Below are positions 18,363 to 26,005 of a stretch of 26,005 bases of DNA, one piece after another. Position 1 is the first letter of the stretch. Each line of letters opens with the position of its first letter. Source of the stretch: Trichaptum fuscoviolaceum (lineage: Eukaryota > Basidiomycota > Agaricomycetes > Hymenochaetales > Trichaptaceae); NCBI GenBank assembly GCA_910574455.1, contig CAJSYZ010000001.1, positions 1 to 26,005 on the forward strand, in the 5' to 3' direction. The position numbers and the translations under genes were made by a program. The notes beneath the pieces were generated by a model, which saw only the letters and a program-made list of their open reading frames with translations, did not search any database and had not been told where the DNA came from.

Positions 18363-19580
18363 GACAAGCAGTTAGAGGCTGTAAGTAAACTCACAGCAGA
18401 GCCCGCGACCCGTGGATCAACATGAAGGAAGTGCTATCCTTTTTTACAAGCAGTTATCTCATAGGCTACCCGGGGATGGGTACAAAGTGTTATGGAAAGA
18501 AAGCAAAAATAATTTTTACATACAGAAGTCTATTAGTACTATCTATACAATTGAATCCTTCGTGGACTTCAACTGCCCGAGAAGGTGGCATGTAAAGTAG
18601 ATGTTGCCCCCCAGCAACCAAAACAGTGCCACAATTGTCACCAGAGCACTGGTCACGGGCAAGCCTGATCACATCACCGCAGATGGCCTCGAGAATGGAG
18701 GTAGATCCAAGTGATCGCAGCTAACAGGTACTTGATGCCTGTACGGCCGAGCAGCCCAAGGTCCACTTACCGCCAACGCCCTCGCTCACCCAGACATACC
18801 CAACCCACTCTGGTGCGCAGTACAACTGTGCACCCATTGTCTTCCTGCCCAACGACTGAGCCCTCCCCGAGCATGGCTTCTCGGGCCGCACCTATGACAA
18901 CTACAGTGTATCACCACTCCTTTGAACATGCCCCTTCCTTTGAACAATCTACAACACTGGAATGAAAAATAAACATATTCACTTCAAACTTTGTATTAGT
19001 CTTTGTTTATATGTTCTTGTGTGTCTTGCTTTTTTTTTATATTTTTAGTTGAAGAAATTGCAATGTTATTGCATGAAATGCACAAAATTAAGGCAAATTT
19101 TGCTCATGTGCACTTTTGGATGGCTTACATTAATTCTGCAACATATTTCTACTCTATTTTTACAGCACTGGTATGCTATATACCCTACTGTATCCCTTTA
19201 AAAAATACTCTTATATGTTTTAGTGAGTGTCAGCTCTTGCAATAAAATTGTAAAGTGGATGAGCTCTCTGAAGGTAGCAAGAGTGTGACGAACCGCACCT
19301 CCTTTCCGCGTGAAAGGTCTGTGACACGAGTCGGACGAGAGTGACGGCGTTGTGTCGCCACCTCTCGAGCTCAACGGCGCCGTGCCTGGCGTGTCAATGC
19401 CGCCCTATCCGTACGGCCCATTCACGATGTCAACCCAGGAGCAGTTCGAAAAGGCGCTCACCTTCCTCCCGCATGCGTCGTCCGCGCCGTCGAGTAGCTT
19501 GATGAGCAGTCACAGCAGCAGTAGTAGTAAGAAGTTGGATGAGGAACAGGCTTGCAATGCGAGTCGTGCGACAGGTTGAG
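18363..19580 (+). repeat. Left arm of large inverted duplication, with gene remains
   Basis: Matches the reverse complement of 21310-22265. It starts at ACAAGCAGTTAGAGGCTGT, passes GCGACCCGTGGATCAACATG and continues to near 18900, then resumes at 19340-19540 (PPYPYGPFTMSTQEQFEKAL in frame, 19352-19579). Both arms carry decayed coding sequence. Around 18605-18670 a frame reads QPKQCHNCHQSTGHGQ, like a degenerate CCHC zinc knuckle, then stops. Near 19500 there is a Ser-rich run (SSSLMSSHSSSSSKK). The parent gene is not identified. Confidence 0.7.
18960..19330. other. AT-rich insert in the left arm
   Basis: About 370 bp that is clearly AT-richer than its surroundings and has no counterpart in the right arm (21310-22265). 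It contains short frames only (19003-19245, hydrophobic, no ATG context). Either inserted here or lost from the other arm. Confidence 0.5.
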
Positions 19581-19731
19581 CAAACAGGCAAAACCGCGTG
19601 AGAATAACCTGCTATGAAAAGTAATTTCGGTACCGAAAGTGCACGTCACATGACTTTTTAAGTTTTGGCGGAGAATCGACACAGTTGCGTTTTCATAAGG
19701 TACCCTAGCGACCCCTAGGTCGAGGGAACAG

Positions 19732-19876
19732 TGCCGTCAACTTAAATCAGTGCTCTCAGTGCTCTCAGTGCTTCAGCAGTCAGACATTCAGGTCATTTAA
19801 GTAATTAAATCAGTATATAAGGAAGTCATAAGGACTCAGTAAGTACAATAACTAGTGATATAATAAGATAAAATAC
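19732..19876. other. Short repeats and AT-rich tail next to the CLF1 fragment
   Basis: CAGTGCTCT is repeated nearly three times in tandem at 19748-19773, followed by an AT-rich stretch (TAACTAGTGATATAATAAGAT) up to the CLF1 breakpoint. It resembles an LTR-like or transposon end but no partner copy was found in the window. Confidence 0.35.
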
Positions 19877-20941
19877 ACAGTTCCATGCTGCTTTTCAAAC
19901 TTGGTGTAGGCAGCATAGAGTGCCTGGGACTTGGAGCGATGTAATCGGTCCAGCGCAAACTAGGGTGGTTTAAAACTTAGAACCACATAAGCTTGGGGGA
20001 GTGCGTACCTTGTAGATTACCCTAGATCGGTCGTACTCCTTCAATCGTGTTTCCATCTTCGCGAAAGCGCTAAGCACCGTCTGTGCCTTCCCAATTTGTT
20101 CCGCATCATCACCAAAGAACTCCAGTGCTATCTGGAACACCTCATGAGCCTTTTCAAGCCTGACTCGCTCCTCCTCAAACTTCGCCCACTTGACCCAGAC
20201 GCGGGGTTCAGGTCGAACAGCAACCCACCGCTCGTAAATCGCACTCGCGCGATCAAGTTCTTGGTATCGCTCTTCGAACTTGATGTACGCCTGCCATGCC
20301 TTGTCCTCCGGCTCCCACTGCATCCATCGCTCAAACACTTGACGCGCGCCAGCGACGTTTCCGAGCAGTTCCTCCAAATACACGTATTTGTACCAGACTT
20401 GATTGATGCGCGGCAACAAAGTCACATCTCGTTCAGACAGATTGCGTGCATGCTGGACGTTTCACCCCTTCAATTCCATCTCCGTGTATAAGAGCAAGAG
20501 TTGGACACTTCGTTGGTCTACATCGAGAGCGCGCTCATATACCGAGCGCGAACGTTCGTATTCGCCTGGACTCGCCTACGTTGAGTTTCAGTCATAACTC
20601 CAGTCATTTTGATAGTGTACGTACCTCCCAACTAGCGTAGGATTTCCATTCTTTCCTGTTTCAAGTTAGCACCTGAAAGATAAACCCAAGCATGAAAACA
20701 TACAAGTTTCCCCTCGTCCGCCGAATCCTCTCCTCGAACTCCTTACGCTTCCGGCCTCGGTATTCATAGTGTCCCTCAAAGTCTTCAATGCGTTGTTTTG
20801 GCGCGTGAAAAGCTGTTTCCTGGCGCTCTTGTCCTTTTCGAAGCAGTTGTTCTGCTGTAATCTACTTGAGTTTAAGCATCATCCTTGAATAAGAGTGAAT
20901 GAGTACATACTTGTATTGAGTTCTCGAGATTAGAACTGTAA
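19877..20941 (-). pseudogene. CLF1: CLF1 (crooked-neck-like, HAT-repeat splicing factor) N-terminal fragment
   Basis: On the minus strand, exons end at 20911, then 20861-20704, 20655-20625, 20575-20009 and 19959-about 19880, separated by introns of about 49 nt. The product shows the CLF1 hallmarks: [34 protein letters not shown], then HAT repeats with [97 protein letters not shown] and YAAYTKFEKQHGT. CLF1 is a roughly 700-residue scaffold of the NineTeen complex in pre-mRNA splicing. Only about 270 residues remain; the 3' end stops at about 19880 in foreign AT-rich sequence. TGA at 20464-20462 replaces the Arg expected in '[13 protein letters not shown]' (CGA to TGA). The first segment before ITAEQ does not look like a CLF1 N-terminus. 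Introns are kept, so the copy arose from DNA, not from mRNA. Confidence 0.85.
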
Positions 20942-21309
20942 GGAGCGGCATTGGCGGGTGTTGATAGGAGTGCAGTGAGTGTGGTAAGTCAGCAATGATG
21001 GTGAGGAGGAAAAGGCATGGGCAAGCCCGCAACACTTTAAGTTCAACATCGAGTTCAAGTTTCCTGTTTTGGATGCATCAAATTTTTGTTAAAAATTTCT
21101 AAGTCCTATTACACTTGAGCACTGAGATCCTGACTTGCTTTCTGATGAACTGAAAGACAGCTTACATCCTGAGACACTCCTTATTTCAGTGAGGTAAGGC
21201 CTTCAGTGTATTTTCAGACGAAGCAGCAACCCTTCAGACAGGTGCCAGCCAAATCAGGACGCGTCAGCTGCCATAAGCAGAAAGTAGTTTCCCTGATGTT
21301 GTTCTCACG
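20942..21309. other. Junction region, no gene
   Basis: Connects the CLF1 fragment to the right arm of the inverted duplication. It holds CTGA/CAGT-rich sequence (AGCACTGAGATCCTGACTTG; CATCCTGAGACACTCC) vaguely like that on the other side of the fragment at 19745-19800, but no clear match. Confidence 0.35.
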
Positions 21310-22265
21310 TTGTCTTTCTTCAACCCGTCGCCGGATGGCCAGATGCCACCTTATCCGACTTCTTACTACTACTGCTGCTTTTGCTGCTCATCGGGCTACT
21401 CGACGGCTCGGACGGCGCATGCAGGAGGAAGGCGAGCACCTAAATTGAACTGTTCCTGGGTCGACATCGTGAATGGGCCGTACGGGTAAGGCGGTCTCAA
21501 CACGCTAGGCACATCACCGCTGAACTTGGGAGGCAGCGACACGACGCCGTCGCTCTCGTTTGACTTGGACGAGGACTCCGCAGTCCATAATCAGGCATGG
21601 CGGATGACGACGGACCTGCGGCCATACCCCACGCGGCATGGCTGTTCTGGATGGCGCGGGATTGGATGCTCTTCCCACTGCTGCTAAGCTCGTCTTACGA
21701 CGTGCCTCATTGTTGTCGTAGGTGTGGCCCAAGTAGCCATGCACGGTGAGGGCTCAGTCGTTGGGCAGGAAGGCAATGGGTGCACAGTCGTACTGCGCGC
21801 CAGAGTGGGTTGGGTATGTCTGGGTGAGCAAGGGCATGGGCGGTAAGTGTACCTTGGGCTGCTCAGACGGGTAGGGCAGTACAGGTGTTGAGGACTTGTT
21901 AGCCCGCTACTCCAATCACTTGGATCTACCTCCCATTCTCGAGGCCATCTGTAGTGATGTGATCAGGGTGCTCTGGTGACAGTTTGTGGCACTGTTTTGG
22001 TTGCTGGGGGTAACATCTACTTTACATGCCACCTTCTCGGGCAGTCAAAGTCCACGAAGGATTCTTGTATAGATAGTAATAGACTTCTGTATGTAAAAAT
22101 ATTTTCTTGCTTTCTTTCCGTAACACTTCATACCCATCTCCGGGTAGCCTGTGAGATAACCCACGGCCTCTAACTACTTGTAAAGAAGGATAGCACTTCC
22201 TTCATGTTGATCCATGGGTCGCGGGCTCTGCTGTGAGTTAACTCACAGCCTCTAACTGCTTGTTA
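21310..22265 (-). repeat. Right arm of large inverted duplication
   Basis: The reverse complement of the left arm, 18363-18955 and 19340-19560, in the same order, without the 370 bp AT-rich insert and with about 140 bp (near 21575-21720) not seen on the left. It retains NEARRKTSLAAVG-type coding-like frames (21744-21514 minus) that end in stops, so both arms are decayed. It lacks the terminal inverted repeats that bound the left arm. Confidence 0.7.
22230..22249. repeat. Perfect 20 bp palindrome
   Basis: GCTGTGAGTTAACTCACAGC is exactly self-complementary and lies near the outer end of the right arm. The left arm has an imperfect version near 18379 (GCTGTAAGTAAACTCACAGC). It may mark the end of the duplicated unit. 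Confidence 0.85.
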
Positions 22266-22599
22266 AATAGCAAATATGCTGACAGAAAGCGAAGACTTTA
22301 AATTTTGTAATCGTAATACCATAAAGCGTTACCGTACAGTATATGGGATTGTTTTGAGAGTCCGCGGTGCAAGATCACCTTAGGCAACGGATTTCAGGGT
22401 CCAATAGGGCCTCTTAGGGGTAGTTCTTTTTGCAAAAGAATAGACCTAACCATATGAAAACTCACGATGTTCGTTCCCCTGTAATCCTGAAGAAGATCGT
22501 GGGACCCACTGAAGTCGTGAGACTTCGGCCTGCAGGTCACCGAACTTCGTCGATCTGCCGATGTTCGTCCCCCTGTTACCCTGAAGAATAGATGAGGAT
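22266..22599. other. Upstream region of the 22600 gene, with a 30 bp direct repeat
   Basis: CGATGTTCGT-CCCCTGT-A-CCTGAAGAA occurs at 22465-22494 and again at 22559-22588 with a few mismatches, 94 bp apart. The second copy ends 11 bp before the putative ATG. No gene; likely promoter region. Confidence 0.5.
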
Positions 22600-23821
22600 A
22601 TGTTGCATTATCTACGAGTCCATATTTCGTGAGTTCATCAGTAATAACTTGATCGGAAACTCACCAAATAATCTCATAGTCAAGTGATTTCTGACGAAGA
22701 AATCAATCAAGTGAACGCCGACAGAAATGAGGATTCAAAAGTCAAAGACAACGCAGAGTCGTCCACAAGATTCGAAATAGCAGCCCCTCTGTTGGAACCA
22801 ATCACGACTTGCTACACAGATAACAACGAACTGATTGTAGACCTGCCTTCAAATTTTAACATTAACACCTTATGTGCGAAAGATATGAGGAAATGGGCAA
22901 CGCACAAAATGGGTTTATTTCTTGGTGAGTTCCTCAATAATCACATCACATGAATCAGAACTCACAATCATTGTAGTTCAAAATCATATCCCATTTCGCG
23001 GGAAAGCCGGAGCAATATACAGTACCTTTCCTTGGATGGACCTCGTAAAGAATCTCTATGATCTGCAGATCATGATTATTGGCTGGCCATGCAACGTTCG
23101 CCTCCTTGCCGATGGAAGTCTCAAAAAACAGAGCTTTTCCGGTCTTGAAAAGCAAGAACAATATCAATTTGCCATCGCCTTGCACAAGAACCAGCTAGAA
23201 GTAATAAAATGGACAAAAGGTTAGTGTTCAATTGCTTGAAAATGATCATCAATTAACCTTTTATTAGCAAACCGTAAATCGCCTTTGCCCATTATTATTC
23301 GGACCACTCCTACTGCTGATGGGAGCTATTACGAGCTCGATAACAAGAAGAGCATATGGCACGTTAAAGATGAAAATACCCGTATTTGTGTTGCATCAAT
23401 GCGCCCCAAGAATGAAGTCGACGAGCCTTCCGATTCAAATTCCAGCGATACAGATGTTTCGAAAGCGAAGATCACTGGCAATAAAGAGGTAACATATTAG
23501 CATTCTATCCTTCATACCACATCTAAACTCGATATCAAATACAGGATACTCCTGCTTCTTCTAAAGGAAATTTTCCTGTAAGTATCGACCTCTTTTTCTA
23601 AGACGTAGCATATCTTACTCACCACATTATAGGTCAAGAGAGCTGATGATAACGAGGCTTACCCGAATACACGCAAGCGAAATCGAGAGAGTTATATTCC
23701 CGTGAGCTCTGATGATAATCTTGAGAAATTGCCTTCTGTACCAGATGATCGCAAAAAAGCTGGAAAAAAAGAAGGATCAGCCGAAAACCGTTCAAGCCAA
23801 ACCAATGCCAGCGACTCATAA
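22600..23821 (+). CDS. Six-exon protein of unknown function, 319 residues
   Basis: Exons 22600-22628, 22680-22924, 22977-23219, 23268-23488, 23545-23577 and 23633-23821. All introns are 48-56 nt with good donors (GTGAGT twice, GTAAGT) and the frame is exact for 320 codons, so the gene looks intact. The N-terminal part is acidic and polar (residues 10-35). Then comes a structured region: DMRKWATHKMGLFLG, NHIPFRGKAGAIYSTFPWMD, LYDLQIMIIGWPCNVRLL, QYQFAIALHKNQLEVIKW and SPLPIIIRTTPTADGSYYEL. The C-terminal 100 residues are disordered, Ser/Asp-rich with basic clusters (NTRKRNRES; DDRKKAGKKEG) that could be nuclear signals. The very short first exon (MLHYLRVHI) is the least certain part. No known family can be named. 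It sits just before repeat B copy 2, with which it shares no sequence. Confidence 0.65.
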
Positions 23822-24643
23822 TGAACAGGACCTCAATAATCCTTCTACATCTAAGCTTCCCCAAAGTAAGCCAGCCTCCTCTTTCAGATACTGTACCTAC
23901 TTACCTAGCTATCTTCTACCATCTCTTCAACCAACAGTTTAAAATACGTCAACATACTGCTAAAGCTGGAAAGAAGGTAAAAAGATAAAGAAGCTCTTTA
24001 TATTCTTCTTCAGTGACAGACACTTCGCTTTTCGTTTCATTTCTTCAAATAAAAAGTCGTAAAACATACCTTCTTGTTCCACTTGGTCTTGAACATTATG
24101 CCTTCTTGCGCACTTTTCATGTGCATCTTCCATCCTCGATGTATTATTACTTTAGCTTTACGTAGTCTCCGAATACTATATTGCGAGTTTTCTTGAAATC
24201 TTGTGCATAGTATCTTCTCAATTTATGCAGATGTTCCTTAAGGATATATAGCTAGATCATCAGTAGGCCAATTGACCAAAGAGCAAATCAGAATATGGAG
24301 ATGAAGCAAGATCAAGATCAAAGAGTGATACGACATAAACTTAACATTCCATATCGGGTACTACTATTACTAATCACTTCAATACCACTTTGATAACATT
24401 CTAAGACAGACGATTATTTCTTCTTATATCTACTTTCACTGAACTTTCAGATTCAGTACAATCCATGCTTTCATTCTCAACAAAGCCGTTAACTCAAATA
24501 TCTCTGCCTAATTATCTATCAGAGATCTCAATTACCACGAACATCTTACAGATAAGAACCAACTAATATTCCGCAGTAAATCATAACATCTCCTCCCATA
24601 CCTTACATCAGATGCACTTTAAAGCAGAGTAGCATTTACTCTC

Positions 24644-25106
24644 CTATTACAAGCGATTATAATGCATCACTTTATTTCAAATATCAGCTGCATCTCGAAG
24701 TTATCACGAATATCGTGCACTCTCGGAAACTCCCGAAACAAATGATCGACCGTCCATATTAGGTATGTCAGTTGTTTACATACCAAGCATCTGAATGCTC
24801 ATTGCTCATCCCCATCTTCTTCATAGCGTTATAAACCTGATAAAGCCAGATGATGTAGCTCAATATGTTTTATGGCTGCTTATGGCCATAACATATAATG
24901 ATAACCATCTATCACCCTAAAGAGGCTGCTGTTGGCGAATCTCCTATTACATGAAGTAAGCCATCATATATTCCGATAAAGCGTTATTTTCTAACAATCG
25001 TATCCCCTTCATCGTGGCTGTAAAGACAATGTATAGGTCTACTTGAGTATTTAACAGATAAGCTTAAGACTACTTACGCTTACTATCTGATAACATAATT
25101 GAGGGT
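24644..25106. other. Segment present only in repeat B copy 2
   Basis: Bounded by ATTTACTCTC at 24634-24643 and again at 25107-25116. Copy 1 has a single TTACTCTC here plus about 25 other bases. The segment has no coding capacity. It contains TCTCCTATTACA near both its left edge and 24944. Either an insertion with a 10 bp target duplication, or sequence lost from copy 1 between short repeats. Confidence 0.6.
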
Positions 25107-25882
25107 ATTTACTCTCTCGTTATTCTTGGTTACAATTCTACTCACTACCCAATTACTTTCCTCTTCCGTTCCAACCCCTCTACCTGTATCATTACGCTAT
25201 CCTTGAATACCGCATAACACTTTAGCTAGCTACAACCGTAAGCATAATTACCGTACAATATCCCGGTACGCATCATTCTCGCTTTCTCTATTAGTATTCG
25301 TCATACTGAAATTGTTCTACTCTGCTGTATATCTTGCATAACCTTCATCGCCTCTTAACTATACGTCTTCAATTACAAAACATCTCATTCATCATAACCT
25401 AATACTATTGATTACTACTCAACCTTCGAACTCATCCGCGACTACATCGTCTCCTACGGAACGTCTTCATATTCGAATACTATTCCATTCCATTCATTGG
25501 TATGTTTCTCATCAATATCTGTACGCCCCTCCAAAATCTAACACATCTCCGTAATCCTCTCTTGCTGCGCTGCTGTGCTATACCACCGTCGATAAACTAC
25601 GCTTCTCCGAATATCCTCAACCGTCGTCCTCCCCAATAAACCCGATATCCTATCATATTTGCCATCGCACCACTCATCCTCGCTATACGATTTCCAACTA
25701 TCCTGAACTATCGTCCTCTCGCTCTATTATTTTCGCATTCCCGACAACCCGAATATCCTACCGCATTGCAATCCGTATACACGTCCGTCCGTTAACACCT
25801 TTACAATGTATGTATTCTAATCTTTGATTCATCTTCATCTTCGTCTTCGTATTCTATAACAATCTTTACACCCTTCAGATCA

Positions 25883-26005
25883 ATGGACAAGCGCTTCCTC
25901 TTCCGCGTTGAGCAGTTGTCGTAGGACAGTCTCTACGTCCCGGCCCATGGAATTCTCTCCGGCCGCCGAAACGGCCTATAACCTCGTCCAAGACCCGCAC
26001 AATAT
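25883..26005 (+). pseudogene. Second copy of the ADP-ribosyltransferase-fold-like gene start (cut by the window end)
   Basis: ATG 25883 and the following codons equal those of 9483, including the early TAG, here at 25922-25924. Two single-base differences near 25966-25974 shift the downstream frame relative to copy 1. In this copy the frame that starts at the internal ATG 25949 (MEFSPAAETAYN) is the one that runs on into the later conserved part. The rest lies outside the window, so whether this copy is functional cannot be judged. Confidence 0.4.

Larger units (their letters stand above)
18148..19731. mobile_element. 1.58 kb element with about 100 bp terminal inverted repeats
   Basis: The left end (18148-18255) and the reverse complement of the right end (19731-19624) match over about 100 bp. 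Shared blocks are CGCTAGGGTACCTTA, GAAAACGCAACTGT, GATTCTC-GCCAAAACT and TTTCGGTACCGAAA (itself palindromic), with an outer TTCCC-type end. Long inverted termini and no transposase make it a non-autonomous DNA element. The target-site duplication is not clear. The interior contains the left arm of the larger inverted duplication, including remains of a coding region. Confidence 0.7.
23912..26005 (+). repeat. Long direct repeat B, copy 2 (cut by the window end)
   Basis: Matches 7942-9607 throughout, in the same orientation, and is still matching at the last base (equivalent to 9607). It starts in the 3' flank of the 22600-23821 gene at CTTCTACCATCTC. Compared with copy 1 it carries an extra 430-470 bp at about 24644-25106. 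Identity looks high on inspection, with scattered substitutions and 1-2 nt indels. Confidence 0.9.

Noticed and set aside
20096..20640. Several plus-strand frames over the CLF1 fragment
   Set aside because: They are antisense shadows; the minus strand gives clear CLF1 HAT repeats.

Overview
The window is a chromosome end of a filamentous fungus, most probably a basidiomycete (Agaricomycotina). It starts with a perfect TAACCC/TTAGGG telomere array. Its genes are broken by many small GT-AG introns, mostly 45-65 nt. One gene fragment is recognisably CLF1 (crooked-neck) with fungal-type introns. The rest is a subtelomeric mix of lineage-specific genes, decayed genes and repeats. No rRNA, tRNA or CRISPR was seen. 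All gene models were made by eye, by joining frames across plausible splice sites.

Layout. 1-111 telomere. 112-748 a gene whose first exon has been cut by the telomere; a full-length relative lies at 16.8-17.6 kb on the other strand. 1.39-1.85 kb a degenerate 22-24 bp tandem array. 3.48-4.83 kb a multi-exon gene broken by two in-frame TGA codons. 5.40-7.27 kb the best gene in the window: an apparently full-length multi-exon gene for a PHD-like zinc finger, a caspase/CHAT-like domain and a C-terminal zinc ribbon. 7.94-9.61 kb and 23.9-26.0 kb are two direct copies of a long repeat; each ends in the start of the same ADP-ribosyltransferase-fold-like gene with the same early stop codon. 10.5-11.0 kb a two-exon gene of unknown function. 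12.1-12.8 kb an acidic ORF reminiscent of SPT5-like N-termini. 7.5, 12.9 and 14.1/15.5 kb are three copies of another dispersed repeat, the third split by a 1.2 kb insertion rich in ACGGCCCGT palindromes. 16.8-17.6 kb a 199-residue tail-anchored protein.

18.1-22.3 kb is a composite: a 1.58 kb element with about 100 bp terminal inverted repeats, a large imperfect inverted duplication, and between its arms an intron-containing N-terminal fragment of CLF1 with a nonsense codon. 22.6-23.8 kb is an intact six-exon gene of unknown function.

The most interesting items are the telomere formed inside a coding exon (an intact paralogue in the same window shows what was lost), the PHD/caspase-like/zinc-ribbon protein, the CLF1 fragment between inverted repeats, and the three decayed genes with TGA or TAG codons that could each come from one C-to-T change.
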